Below, one piece after another: positions 45,665 through 57,775 of a stretch of 64,000 nucleotides of DNA. The position numbers were made by a program, and so were the translations under genes. The stretch is from Leptasterias polaris (taxonomy: Eukaryota; Echinodermata; Asteroidea; Forcipulatida; Asteriidae). The stretch covers positions 6,100,001-6,164,000 of the forward strand of contig JAZGTN010000027.1 in assembly GCA_037783415.1 (NCBI GenBank), given 5' to 3'. The notes below the pieces were generated by a model that saw only the letters and a program-made list of their open reading frames with translations, did no database searches and was not told the DNA's origin. Every line of letters begins with the position of its first letter. Within the stretch, counting starts at the first letter, position 1.

Positions 45665-45830
45665 GTGAGCGGTTTCCTTTGTTGTAGAGCATAGCCAAAA
45701 TGCTACACAAAATGCATCAGTTGCTACTCCAAAAACATATTTTGCTACTCAAGTTTAACATTCAGTGTTCACTAAACATGATCAGTTTAACCCTGACAAA
45801 ATAATTCTCTGAAGCCTTGTTTTATGCATG
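45665..45830. repeat. Dispersed repeat, second copy of the 5590 family
   Basis: GCTACACAAAATGCATCAGT, GTTGCTACTCC and TTTTGCTACTCAAG follow the same order as at 5600-5680. Non-coding. Confidence 0.6.
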
Positions 45831-46802
45831 CACGTGACATTAACGTGTTGCTATGCAACATGGAAAACCTGTGCCTAACTTAAAATGCTTGTTAGGGAAT
45901 TGTTAAGAATAAGTGTAAACAGCCAAATCTTGCAAGTTAGTTCAGATTTACAACATCCAAGAAACAGTACATGTAATTGTGTATCTTTTAATGCTCTCAT
46001 TAAAAAAAAGGGTTCATTCCTTGCCTTTTCATTGTGCTTTCTGCCTCTCTGTGTCTCTCATTTCTTTCCACTTGACTGCTTCTGTTAATACACCAGTATA
46101 CCTGTTTATGTGTGTTGTGTTGTCATTTAGCCCTCACGCCATTAACTTTTTTTTGTGCATTTATATTATAGGTCATTTTGGTCGGTAAGCAGCTTGCAAC
46201 AGCTAATTCTATTCCAAAATAATATTTGTACTTAACACATTTTGTTAATGCAACCCAAATTACTGTAGCTGTCCTCTTTTCTTAATCCGCCCCTTGTTGT
46301 ACAAAGTCATCTTGCAATGGATGATGATTAGAAGTCAAAAACTCAAGTGTGGTGTGGGAAGACCTGGGAATTAACTTTGCCCCTCGAGGGCACCCGAGTC
46401 CCCAACCTGAGTTGACTGCGGTGTTCTGACCCTCAATCCTTCCAGAGCCCTTAGAATAATTAGAGAAGGCGTGATGAATCTATTAGTATGACTTTACACT
46501 TGCCATTGAATTTCTCTTCGGGCGTGGTGCAGGGTTTCAGGTTGCTTGTCGAAACTGGGTTTTAGATTTTGTAACTGTCTGTTCCAATCAATATGACCAA
46601 GCGAACTGAAAAAAACTGTAACAATTCTGAGTAAAAGCTTGGGTCCTGAGTGCCCTGCCCATTTAAGTTTTAGGATAGATGGGTCCTTCTGTAGGGACGA
46701 CTCTAATCATTTTAGATTCCCTTTGCTGCAATAATATAAATGGCTTTTTTAGCTTCAAAATTTCAGGTCATGAAATTTACCAGAATCCTTGTTTGGAGAC
46801 CA

Positions 46803-46993
46803 CTGCCTCTATTTTCCCCCGGCCCCAATTTCATAGAGCTGCTTTAAAAGCAGAAAATATTGCTGAAACTGTTTCTTCTAATAAGCAAACAAGCGCAGGA
46901 TACCAGTCTTAGATTGTACATGTGATAAGGTAATTTTGTTGGTATCCTTGTTCTGGTAAGCATAATTTTGTTGTGAAATTGAAATTCCGGGCC
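46803..46993. mobile_element. MITE family E
   Basis: CCCCAATTTCATAGAGCTGC at the left; the interior holds GCAGGATACCAGTC and GGTAAGCATAATTTTGTTGT. The right terminus is a short GAAATTGAAATTCCGGGCC. Confidence 0.7.
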
Positions 46994-47129
46994 TGAAAAT
47001 TGTTAACAAAGATTTATCACAAATGGCTTCAATAAGACTTCAGGGGATGTCAGACTAGATAAGGAAAATGATAGCAAGAGAAGTGTTTTCATTTCTTTTA
47101 GATTGCTAATTTTTTTCCTGGCTACTCTT

Positions 47130-47385
47130 ATGGGGAGTGTTGTAACCAGGCTGTCCACTGGACATAAACGGCTGTGTTCAGTGTCAGGGTGTGAGTTCCT
47201 TCTCCATCATGACACTTGCATCCTCAAGAAAGACACTTAAGTATAATTTTGTTATCCTTCGGAAAGGATGTTAGTGTAAAGGTACATGTTCCATGTGTTG
47301 TGTAATACATGTTAAAGAACCCGACTCTTATCTTTAAGAGAAGGGGGGTTTACCGTGGGTTTCTGGCGTAGTTGGCTGCTGATTA
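47130..47385 (+). repeat. SINE body, degenerate head
   Basis: AAGAAAGACACTTAAG, TTCGGAAAGGATG and CCATGTGTTGTGTAATAC then AAAGAACCCGACTC follow the body order of the SINE at 41845. The tRNA head is too diverged to assign. A (GCC)n run follows at 47385-47400. Confidence 0.65.
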
Positions 47386-48103
47386 CGCCGCCGCCGCCGC
47401 ATCACCTTTCAAACCCTTACAAGGTGCTGTAAATGGATCTCATAACACAAACATAGATCAGCTTACCTACTGTAGAAATAATGAGCACTTTGACGAGCCG
47501 GTGTGATAAAGCTCTATAAGGACTGCCTATTATTTTATCAGCCATTTACTACGAATACAGAAATGAGAGATTTTGACTCTCTACATCTACTTTTATATTT
47601 AAAGCAATATTTTCCTGATACTACATAGCTTATATGCATTGATGGTGAAATTTCTTTCCTGGATTTTGCAGATTCAGACAGCCATTCCAAATCATTTTTG
47701 TTTTAGTTACATGTGTAAGAACTATGATTTTAAGTTAAATGATTCACAGCGAAGTTCCAAACCCTGGAACACAACATGAAGCTCTTGGATTATGTAAGAT
47801 TTGCCTCATTTACAATGTTGCATTTTGCCAAGTCAATATGGTGAAAAAACAAACAAAAGCAAAAAGACAATGGACAAATGGTTAAAAATATATGATAAAA
47901 TAGCCAGGTAGATTGCCAAGACAGTTTGTCAATTGACTGCAATAATTTCAGATCAATTGAAGACTGGGGAATGATTTAATTAAAATAATAAACCAGCAAG
48001 GGAAACTGACTGGGTAAATTTTTAAAAATGATTTTGGGTTCAACCCAAAATGATTTAATTTAATGCATTTTGAATGACTGATGAGTATTTGTTTTATTTA
48101 CAG

Positions 48104-48202
48104 AGTGTTCCTCCAGATTTGTCCATCTGCATGTTTGTTCTTGAACAGGCTCTATCAGTACGAGCGCTACAAGAAATGGTCATGGCTGACATCGTGGAAG
48201 TG
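48104..48202 (+). CDS. RyR: Ryanodine receptor, coding exon 3
   Basis: Thirty-three codons, phase 0 to 0, after acceptor TTATTTACAG and before GTAAGA. Encodes SVPPDLSICMFVLEQALSVR then ALQEMVMADIVEV. VPPDLxICxFVLEQxLSVRALQEM is among the most conserved stretches of RyR, in NTD-A. No disruption is visible. Confidence 0.97.
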
Positions 48203-48589
48203 GTAAGAATACCAGATTTATTATTTTTCTCTTTTTAATTGGGCGCTTTTTAAATGCCCTGTATCTTTATTATTATTATTTAGCATCAATAACAAGATGA
48301 ATACGAATGCAAAGATGTAAAAATATACAAATCCCAAGGTAACTGAAATAAGTTGTTGGACCTTCTCAACTCCCCTGGGGAGCATTGTCTGCATCCTGAA
48401 GCAGCTAATGAGCACTGAGGGGTTAATCAATCCAATCAATCACACTGTGGTCTCGGCCCTCGTAGGTCTCCACACCTGCACCAGCCACAAGCGAATGAAG
48501 GCTTTCCTTTTCCTAAAAAACATATTCACAGTGCAGTGGGCAGTCTGAGCTGAGCTTCGTAAACACAAGGCCAAGAAACAAACATCTCA

Positions 48590-48755
48590 CAGACCATACG
48601 GCTAATGACTGAAGGCCTCGTCCCCTGGTCATTGCCTTGGTGCCCCCTGAAATCTTCCAATAGAAATTTCCTTATAGAGGTGCCCTTTGCCAAGGAGAAA
48701 ATGCTGTGGTGCCCTTAAACAAAAGAGGAAGAATCAGGCCTGGTAACCCAGCCTA
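48590..48755 (+). repeat. Diverged 'GGTGCCCTT' dispersed element
   Basis: GGCCTCGTCCCCTGGTC, TTGGTGCCCCCTGAAATC and GGTGCCCTTAAACAAAAG resemble the element that gave the tandem array at 16340-16560, and a further copy near 38010-38130. Confidence 0.5.
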
Positions 48756-49149
48756 TGTTTTATAAGATTCATCCTGTATTTATACAAATTATTACAAACA
48801 TGTTTAAAGTACTAAAAACCTCTTGGGTCTTCGGGATATTTTTCTTCAGTCTGACATGTTTCCGGGGAATAATATAAAGTGCATTCAGAATCTAGTATTG
48901 ATGTCTAGCTCAGGTAAATAAATCCATTTCCCACTTGAGGTTTTGTTTGCAAAAAGTCTCAAGTGGTTTCAGTCGGTTTGTAGAATTTGAACTAGAGGAT
49001 GAGATCATTCTGGATGGTTACTTTGTCTTTTAATACAAACCTTCGAGAAAGACTCTGCTAGGGTCGAAACGTCAGGCCACTAACTTTTTTTGTCTTTTAA
49101 TACATGTTACATAAAGATAAATCGCTTTTACCACAGTTGATGCCCTAAA

Positions 49150-49473
49150 AGGTGTGCATAACAAATGTAAGATTGAAAATATAAATGGTATTAGAATGAT
49201 CGTGATTGAAAACTCCCTTGAAATGGTTTTGTCTGAAATGCTATAGTTTTTTTGAGAAAAGAGTGAATCGATTAGTTTTGATCTCACAAGTTCGAAATCC
49301 GATGTTTGAAAACAGTGAAATCATATGATGGTTTTTTCCCCACTATTTTTGTGTGACTCTGATGACCGATTGGGCTTAATGTTTTACAGGTTTGTTGTTT
49401 CATGTATATGTTTGCTCACATAGAGTGTGGATACTGTTCTTTGAAAATTACCACTGCTATCTGCATGCTTTAA
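49150..49473. mobile_element. Family A MITE
   Basis: CTAAAAGGTGTGCATAACAA at the left and TCTGCATGCTTTAA at the right are diverged TTAA-type ends. The interior is the reverse complement of 3703-4065 (GTGACTCTGATGACCGATTG, GTTTTACAGGTTTGTTG). Confidence 0.7.
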
Positions 49474-50540
49474 GATTGGGGTTAAAAAAAAAAAAATTTG
49501 GGGTCATAATTGACACTGTTATTTGTATAAAACATAATCAGTGAGGATTTAAAAAATTGATTGTTGACTTTTGATCTGAAATCTTACTATTTGTAATATT
49601 GGTAATAAATAGAACCAATTTTCTTGAGAAATGTTATTGCCCAATAATTATGGCGAGACAACTTTTCCCCTGACACTCAAATCCTTACTATTTACCAAAG
49701 GATGAACTGTCTAAAAAGCTATTTATGTTGTGTTTACATTGAAAACTATACAATAAGGAGTAGCACTGTTCCCAAAATCAAATGATGTCAGTATAGACTG
49801 TGCAAGTCTCGCGCGCATTCGAACTTCCGGGACCATAGTGGTCTCAACCATATGGAGTTTTACGTGGGCGAGATTTTGTTTCGTCAATTATTTTAGTTTA
49901 ACGTAGTTTATGACCTAGAAAATTATACATGTTGTTGGGAATGTAATACTAAGTGATAACAAAATATGAAAGTAAAACCAATTCAACAATATAACGAAGA
50001 AAACCCGAGAAATAAACTTGACCTCAGCTTCCGGTTATTGCAAAAAATTAAGAATTTTGTGCTCACCTCCGACCATAAAACTGATGTAAAAGCTTGTTTT
50101 GGATGCGCGATTATAATCGCCAGATGCTGTAATTGCAAAGCGAACCCTTTTCATTGTAGTCTATGGTGTTGAGGCGTCGGCATTCCTCTTTAAACTGCGA
50201 TACGGGTCAATTTAAAACCCGTTTGACCTTCACGAATCTGCGTAAGGGGTTTCAAAAAAGCATCCTTGTCCCAGAGTTTTAATTTGTTTTTAATAATAAT
50301 TAACACACTTTGGCGTATTTTTTTAAAAAGCTAAAACTAATTTCATAAAATTGTAATGATTTATTTTTGTTGTTCAGATTTTGTCATGAGATATAATTTA
50401 AAACAAAGATTTGATTTCAGAAATAAAAATGTTCTTCGTTTGACGTGTTTTCTCGTTCGGATACGCGCGAGACTTGCACAATCTATTACATCTTAAAGAG
50501 AAGACGAATAACGGTTTTTGTTTTTATGTTATCTTTGCAG
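49474..50540. other. RyR intron 3, distal part
   Basis: No exon or transposon boundary recognised. Two CTCGCGCG / CGCGCGAG-type blocks lie at 49808 and 50464 in opposite orientation (TGCAAGTCTCGCGCG and CGCGCGAGACTTGCA). They could be the ends of an inserted element of about 660 bp. Confidence 0.45.
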
Positions 50541-50609
50541 GGACAAGCTGGACATCGCACATTGCTTTATGGTCATGCAATCTTACTACGACACTGCCTC
50601 AGCAACATG
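50541..50609 (+). CDS. RyR: Ryanodine receptor, coding exon 4
   Basis: Twenty-three codons, phase 0 to 0, after TTTGCAG and before GTAAGC. Encodes GQAGHRTLLYGHAILLRHCL then SNM. GHRTLLYGHAILLRH is an invariant RyR motif. A longer open frame running across this exon and into the intron is chance read-through. Confidence 0.97.
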
Positions 50610-52600
50610 GTAAGCGAACAAATGCTGTGTTTGAAATTTCAGACTGTCATCTGAGTTCAGACTTTTTGAGTCAACCTGGTCATAAAAATCAGTCGTTATT
50701 TTTTCCACATACAAAGAAATCCTGCTCTTTGATCTACTTTTGGAGTGCTGAGGACACTGTTCCTAAAAGCTATGGACAATCTAAGCCCCAGGGTTACCCA
50801 AATGTGGATATGCCAACATTTCAACATACCTCTCTGAAATTTGAATCAAAGTTTCAGACTTTTTTGTCAGCAATGACTCTCACACCTGAAATTAAATTTG
50901 TCCCAATTAAAAAACCCAGGAGATTCCGATGCCACATAATGAGTATCAAGTCTTGCTTTAACAGGGGATATATTTAGTATTGCAATCTTTCCATAGTATT
51001 CTTAGTCACATGATAGGCCCTACTAAGCGGGGGAAAAAAAAAAATAATAATTGTTTGCCTAGTTATGAAAAATAACATCACAAGATTTGTAAAAAATCTG
51101 AATTGAAAAATATATTTAGTATTGCAATCTTTCCATGATATTCTTAGTGACATGTGAAGGCTCTAAGAAAAAAAAGAAAACAAGTATCCTTATGAAAAAG
51201 AGAAAAAAACACTCACAAAAAATGTAAAAAAAATTATTTGAAAAGTAAAGAGAACTAAGAATATGTTTTCAAATTGTTACAAATTAATCACTCTAAAATC
51301 ACAACATTTTTACGGTTGTAGGCGACTACATTCGTTTGGAAATTTCACAAATCAACATTTTGAAAATATTGTTAATCTTCAAGAATAATCACTGCACTTA
51401 CGTGTCAGTGTTGCACCCTAATTCCTCAGGTAGGTCCCCCTTTTCGTCAATGTTTGCTAACAATTTCCGGTAGAACGAGTTGTGCGCTGCCAATGCTGGC
51501 AAATATTAGCAACAGATGGCAAGCGTATTTCTAAGGTGATTGTTGATGCTTTTAAAATGGTCGTACATAATTAAGAAAGTCAAGTAGAAGAAATGGTTTT
51601 GTTCTCACAAAAATACTTAAATCTACTCCGCGGCAGTAGTATAAATAGCAAGACAATTGTTCTCAAATGAACACAATCTACCCAGCAAGTAGATATACAC
51701 ATGGTGTTACCACAAACCAAATATACATTTATGAAGTAGTTCGGGTGAAGTTTCTATTTGTATTACTATTATGAATAATGAATAGAAACTATGAAACTTA
51801 AAGAAATGGCTTGACAGTGGTCCACTGGGATTGACCGCTTGCCGATAAGGTTCGTCATATGTTTGCGTAAGTGGAATGCAGCCCTGGCTCTTTTAAAGTT
51901 TATACATGAGTTCAATGAACTTGCATATGATCATAGTGCCACTCATGGCAGGTGTATATTTCTTATTTATCATCGGGAAGCAACATGTAACAGCCAGTTG
52001 TTTAATATTTTATTTTCATGTCTTGCTTTTATGGTGACATATTTTGAAGTTTGTGCAATATATCTTAAGTAATTGCAAAAAAGTTGAAACAGCCTCAAAG
52101 TTTGACCCTTAGCAGAGTGTTTCGAAAGACTCTGACTAGAGTTGAAACATGTTAAATATAGTTGTCATGTCTGTCTTTTATGGTTTAAAATTCTGAACTC
52201 TCATCTTCAGCGTTAAATACATCTTAAGTAATTGCAAAAAAGGTTCATACAACCTCAAAGTTTGACTCCTAGCAGAGTCTTTCGAAAGCTTTTTCTTTGA
52301 TCAATTGTCATGCCCATCTTTTATTGTTTAAGACTTTGGACTGTCATCTTCATTATGTTATCTTAAGTAATTGCAAATAATTTTTGATCTGGCTCTTTCC
52401 TCCTTGAAAAAAATGATGAAAAATAAAAAACTCACCCCCTTCAAACCAGGACGATCAACTGCTGTATTTCTTTACTTGGCAAAAATATTCTTTAATTTTT
52501 TTCCAGTGCTGTAAACAAATGCCATTGGTTTAAAAACTTAACATCGATTAAATCGTTGCGATACCCACTGCTAAAACATGAGATTCAAACTGCCTCTACC
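50610..52600. other. RyR intron 4, proximal part
   Basis: No exon recognised. 52060-52375 contains two diverged tandem units sharing 'TTAAGTAATTGCAAA...AACCTCAAAGTTTGAC' and 'AGCAGAGT(G/C)TTTCGAAAG', about 140 bp apart. Confidence 0.45.
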
Positions 52601-52603
52601 CAC

Positions 52604-52790
52604 CGGGCTAGCTCGGTGGTCTAGTGGTAAGACATCTGTTCAAGCAATGCAAAGGTCGTGGGTTTGAATCCCACCCGAGTGATTTGCCTGTGGATTTCTT
52701 TTTACAGAACTCGGGAGAGTACTGAGTATACAGTGCTTAAAATACACATCAGTGTAGGGTAAAAAACAAATTATACGCCATTGGTTCATT
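52604..52790 (+). repeat. tRNA-derived SINE
   Basis: The head shows GGTGGTCTAGTGGTAAGACA (A-box) and GTCGTGGGTTTGAATCCCAC (B-box). The body CTCGGGAGAGTACTGAGTAT then ACAGTGCTTAAAATACAC is echoed near 53090, 53160 and 57735. Confidence 0.75.
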
Positions 52791-53218
52791 GTATATACAA
52801 CCCTTATGGAAAGAGCAGTGCTGTTATCTATTGATTTATTAACAAGTCCTTTGACATCAGACCACTAGATTCTGCTCTTAATGAACTTCTGTCTCAAGAC
52901 AGACATTCCATAGGTCTTTATTTAACTTCTTAATATCCAAACATGAGGCTTTGGTTTATTTCACATGCAGTAGATATTGTATTGCATGTATTGGGAGATC
53001 TGCAGAGTAGTTATATAATCGACAAGAGGTTTCTTATCTTTTTGTTTTGAGTTGACTTTGTACTTTTATAGTTTACCCTTTCTAACAATTTTACTGTACT
53101 TAATACACATGGGAGTAAGGGTACAAAACAATTTATTATTTTTAAGGCATTGCACAAATATTCAGTGCTTATCACGTATCGAGGTAAGGGTAAAATGAAA
53201 CTTTATTCTTTAGCCCAG

Positions 53219-53545
53219 ACTCAATTATTACATACTAAGGTATGAAGCTTTGCATGGTTTGGAATCTATTTCTACCTCCATGGTTTGGATCATAGGTAAA
53301 AACTATAAGTAGTAAACTTGCGGGTAAAACCTTGTATGAAAGTCTGTTGTGAAAAGTATTGGCTCTGATAAGAGCCAAAGTTGCCTTGACGTTTCAAACA
53401 GTACATTGTATACTCTGCTCATCTTTAGAAGACAAGCAGAGTATACTTTTCGAAATGTCAACGCCACACCGATTCTTCCCAGAGCCAAGATTTCTTCCCA
53501 ACAGAGTTTTATACATGGTTGCACCCCCAAGCTTACTAGTTATTG
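53219..53545. mobile_element. Foldback element family F, copy 1
   Basis: AAGCTTTGCATGGT and AGTAAACTTGCGGGTA at the left, and TACATGGTTGCACCCCC at the right, match the element at 60774-61050. The centre GACGTTTCAAACAGTACATT pairs loosely with CGAAATGTCAAC. Diverged and longer than the other copy. Confidence 0.7.
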
Positions 53546-54757
53546 TCTCTTGAATATTTGGTCTAATTCATATAAATACTTTGAACTCATGTTTTATTCA
53601 ATATTATAATCACTAGAAATTTAGAAACATGGTCCAGAGGGGAGTGAGCTGCATTACACAGATGCTGTTTCATAGTGTCAACCTTTAAAATCGTTACAAC
53701 ATCTCCATGGAGATGTCATGGCTGTGCCGTTTTAATCCGCACTCTTAATCTCCTTGCATTAATTACACGTCAGGTTTTACATCATGGAGCAAATTGCAGT
53801 TGTCCATATGTACAAACAAGGACATTTTTAGAATCTATCTCCATGGAGATTGAGTTACTCAAGATTGAGATTTTGGGGGCGAAAAATAAACAGTGTGCAT
53901 GTACATGTAAATTTACACGGGAACAGACGAAACCTCTTCATGCTCAGTCCAAGGGACTCCAATCCAATCCATTGCAACTCAAGAGACCGGTTAGTTGTTG
54001 TCTTTAAAGGGGCACTCAAGTTCCGAGGTTAAATGGGCACTCCTGGTTAATTTAAAGTTTTAAGAGTGTGCCTTTAAAACCTTGTAAACTTGTTTTTTCT
54101 TTTTTCGATGGACTTTTGGAGAACCAACCATGAAACTAATTATCTCCACTTTATATTTATAGTGCCAACACATTCAATTGTATGAATGATTGGTAATTGA
54201 ATTCAACCATGAAGTCCTGAAATCCAACCATGAAGTCCTGAAATCCAGTAAGCTCCTTGTTTAACATAAATTTGCATATTGTCTGAATCAAAAGACAATT
54301 CCCATGGATTCTTCTTAACAAACCCACACTTTTTGAAGTTGCAAAAATCGGAAGATACCAATTGTACTGACCAGAAAGAACCTAGAAAGCATCAAGAAAA
54401 CCACAATCGCCAGAAATATTGTGTCTAGATTGCTGGCAGGCACTTTACTCAAGGTTGTTATCAATAAATATTTCATATCAGTGGTTTGTACTTTAAGTGT
54501 CTCTACTAGAATTACACTCACCCCCGCATTAAGTAAGCTCTCATAGTGGGATCTAACCAGGCATACGTGACGCAGTTCAACATGCTCATCGTTTTGGCAT
54601 TCGTCCATGAAATTATGACAACCTTCATTATATTGAGCATGCCTCATTCATACCACAGTCTAAACTGCAGCAGAATTTAGATGGCAGACAAATTGATATT
54701 TGTTTAACGTTGCTGGTAATTAAGTTGCCCTATGAAACTCCATGAATCTGTGGTTAA
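53546..54757. other. RyR intron 4, no gene recognised
   Basis: Two ATCTCCATGGAGAT palindromes lie at about 53700 and 53839. Open frames of about 110 codons have no recognisable motif. Confidence 0.45.
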
Positions 54758-55490
54758 TATTAATAATAATAATAAAGACTTGTTATGCGCACATATCCAC
54801 CCTGCTGGGTGTTCAAGGCGCAGTAAACCAAAAAAACAAACAAAAGAAAAACAGAAACAACTAAATTATTCCTTGAAAACCTGTGACATTAGATAAGTTT
54901 TGAGAAGTGATTTAAATTTTGTGGTACAAAGACAAGATCTAAGATTATGTGGTAGAGAGTTCCAGATGCGTGGCGCAGCTACAGAAAAAGACCTGTCACC
55001 CCAGGAGTGTTGAGACTTGGGTTCCTTGAGGAGAAGCATGGTACTGGATCGAAGATTCCTTGACGGAGTGTAAACTTGAAGCAGTTCAGAGATATAGTGG
55101 GGAGCCTTGCCGTTAAGTGCTTTGTGGACAATGAGCATCAGCTTGAAGATGATACGTTGAGAGACAGGGAGCCAGTGAAGTTGTTTCAGAATGGGGGTGA
55201 TAGAACAAGACTTTTTAGACAGTGTCACGATGCGGGCTGCGGTGTTTTGGAGGCGTTGAAGGCGGGAAATCTGGTTGTTAGGAAGACTGTAGAGAAGAGC
55301 ATTGCCGTTGTCAAGACGAGAAGTTACGAATGCATGAATGACTTTTTCAGTGGCACTCTTGTTCAAGTACTTGCGTATCTTACCAATATTCCTGATGTGA
55401 AATGATGACACACGTATGATGTTGTTGATGTGTGGTTGAAGTGTCATTGATGAATCAAAAATAACCCCCAAGTTTATTGACCATAAAGTC
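54758..55490 (-). pseudogene. 5'-truncated LINE, RT C-terminal region
   Basis: The minus strand encodes NLGVIFDSSMTLQPHINNII, RLDNGNALLYSLPNNQISRL, ILKQLHWLPVSQRIIFKLML and RSFSVAAPRIWNSLPHNLR, the thumb/C-terminal part of an L2/CR1-group ORF2. It is followed by an (ATT)n tail at about 54758-54775. The frame is open for about 200 codons, so it is a fairly young copy. It lacks the catalytic FADD and everything upstream. Confidence 0.9.
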
Positions 55491-55632
55491 ACTCAATGTA
55501 GGACTGATGCATTCATGCACTTCCATGACACACTCTACCAGGCAGGACATTTATTTGCTTGACGAATAAAAAAATATAATAATAAAAAAACAGTCTCGAT
55601 TTTTCGTAATCTACTGTAAACCCTTTTCTCCT

Positions 55633-55829
55633 GTGCCCAATTTCATAGAGCTACTTAAGCCGAAAATATTGTGTAAAAATTTCTGCTTAGCAAAAATAAA
55701 CAGGATACCAGTCATGGATTGTAGATGTGACATGCTATTTTGACTGGTAACCTTATTCTGGTGAGCATAATTTTGTTATGCTTAGCTACTGTTTGTGCTG
55801 AAGCAGCTCTATGAAATTGGGCCTTGGTT
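55633..55829. mobile_element. MITE family E, complete copy
   Basis: GCCCAATTTCATAGAGCTAC at the left and AGCAGCTCTATGAAATTGGG then CC at the right form about 25-bp inverted ends around the shared interior (AACAGGATACCAGTCATGG, GAGCATAATTTTGTTATGC). Best-preserved member in the window. Confidence 0.85.
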
Positions 55830-56725
55830 CGTGTGACCTATTTCATTTCACATTTGCAGGGTATTATGCCATTACAATGTCTTCTAAAAAATGTCAAGAC
55901 TGGAACTCTGGAATGTCTTATGGATCATTAGAAGCCATTGTTTTTAAAGCATCACATGCTCAATCAGGTCTTAACAAGCTACTTCCAAATTAAGTCACGT
56001 CTGGCGCAGTGAGACGCACCACTCTATTTCCGCTGTCATGAGGGTGTTTGAACGCCTGTTGGCTAGCTGCCTTCCACAACGGCAATTACACGCTGCCGAT
56101 TATAGCGTTCATGCATTAATGCACAAAGCAGACCTGGATGTAAGCAGCTCTTGTAAGCAACGCACGTAGTACGACGGCGATACGGACAAGAGTGTCTGGA
56201 GCTTGTATTAGTTTACATGTAATTTCACCAGTGAAAGCCACTATTAAATAGCTAATGAAAGACTGATAACATCTGACATGCTGAAGGACTGAGGTTGTTC
56301 CATTAATATTGAGTTAATTTTAGGTGAAGACTGTCTGTTGAGAAGGATACAAATTTAGATGTTGTACATTAATACTGGGAATATTCTTTTCAAACCTGAA
56401 AGGAAAAGATGAAAATGGATGAGAAGATGACTGTTTTTTCCTTCTTTATTTTTATTGAGTGTAAATTTAGTATTAATCCTACAAAAGTTCATAAATCCAA
56501 ACATGGCAGACAAACAATTGTATGATATTCCCAAGAATACATAAAAAACTAAATGAAACAAACAAAACAAAATTGTCGAAACATAGGACAAATTCTTGTA
56601 GTATTTTGAATAAAGAAGAACTCTTTGTAACATGATGGCAGAAAGACTGCCTTACAAAACTGTCTTCATATGTAGCAGGCAATCAGAACAGAAGTATAGT
56701 ACATTTATAGCTCATGTGAGTATTA
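55830..56725. other. RyR intron 4, no gene recognised
   Basis: No repeat boundary or exon identified. Confidence 0.45.
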
Positions 56726-56727
56726 TA

Positions 56728-56872
56728 GTTGTCACACAAGCGTGAGTGGAATACGAAAGGCACTTTTGCATCCCATATCCGACGAGGCCGAATGCTGAGT
56801 TGGATATGGGACGCAGATGCACTCTATTTTCTGTATTCCATGAGTGCACCTGTGATAACAAATTTATCTTCA
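56728..56872. mobile_element. Foldback MITE, hairpin
   Basis: GTTGTCACACAAGCGTGAGT then GGAATACG at the left mirrors TGTATTCCATGAGTGCACCT then GTGATAAC at the right. The inner stem is CCCATATCC / GGATATGGG. About 145 bp, no coding. Confidence 0.75.
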
Positions 56873-57497
56873 AGCAGACCTCACTAGTAGCTTAAACTAT
56901 CGCAATTCGCTGAGTTAGAACAGGGTTTCATATGCGCCGAGCAGTGTAGGTCTTTTATTTATCACACTCTTCTTGCTATGGATCGACCAATCAGAATCAA
57001 GGATTCAAGTTTGCTTGAAGATTAATTATGTTAGACACCTTCTTCTGTTTTCGAGTTGGGGCTTTTCTATTCCATTTACTCCTACTTATTAATTTAGAGG
57101 TAGGTCTTTTGTGCAGTGTGTTGAAGAAAGAGAATTATCAGAAAATTGTTAAGAATTTGTTATTTGCTCCACTCTTAAATCTTAAATTAGACTGGAGTAT
57201 ATGGGATTGAGATACTGTGACCATGTTTGTATTGAGCACAATGTAAAGTTGTGGGAGTTACTCAGGCATGCACATTTTCTGTGACAACAGTGCCATAGAA
57301 AACTTAAAAAAACACTGTACAAAGTTAAGTGTGGTTTGCCATTTTTTGCGAAATTCAAAGTTGCATACTGTTAATACCTAGATAAGAGTATGATGTAAAT
57401 TTTTAGGCAGCATTGTAATATGTTGATGTCGTGCATCCCTTGTTTTGTAACCTTGTCGTGTGTTCCTCACCCTTGACCTTTGTCCTTTGCCCTGCAG

Positions 57498-57573
57498 TAT
57501 CTTGCATGTCTTTCGACAGTCTCCTCTTCAGACAAGCTAGCCTTTGATGTCGGTCTTCAGGAATCCTTACAAG
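57498..57573 (+). CDS. RyR: Ryanodine receptor, coding exon 5
   Basis: Twenty-five codons plus one base, after acceptor CCCTGCAG and before GTAAGT (phase 1 donor). Encodes [20 protein letters not shown] then QESLQ. [23 protein letters not shown] is RyR consensus directly after GHAILLRHxxSxM. The phase-1 end splits what is a Gly codon in vertebrate receptors. The next exon should encode a CWW motif; no such sequence was seen up to 64000, so intron 5 exceeds 6.4 kb. Confidence 0.96.
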
Positions 57574-57689
57574 GTAAGTTTGATTCTCTCTGCTCTACTA
57601 GTTAGTTCTTAATGCTATCATTATTTTCACTCTTACCTTACCTCGATGTCTGATAAGCTCAGTGCTTTCCCTAGTCTTGTTGATAGGGG

Positions 57690-57775
57690 TTCTTCTCTGG
57701 TGGGATTCGAACCCACAACCCTTGCCATTCTGAGTGTACAGTGCTTAACACACATCAGTGTAGGGTAAGAGCAAA
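57690..57775. repeat. SINE fragments, mixed orientation
   Basis: GTGGGATTCGAACCCACAAC is a minus-strand T-arm. It is followed by a plus-strand body, GTACAGTGCTTAACACACAT then CAGTGTAGGG, as in the SINE at 52604. The opposite orientations suggest rearrangement or two insertions. Confidence 0.6.

Noticed and set aside
50474..50977. 167-codon open frame across RyR exon 4
   Set aside because: Only 50541-50609 matches RyR and it has perfect splice sites; the rest is chance read-through in the intron and upstream.
55076..55405. 109-codon plus-strand open frame
   Set aside because: Antisense shadow of the LINE reverse-transcriptase fragment.
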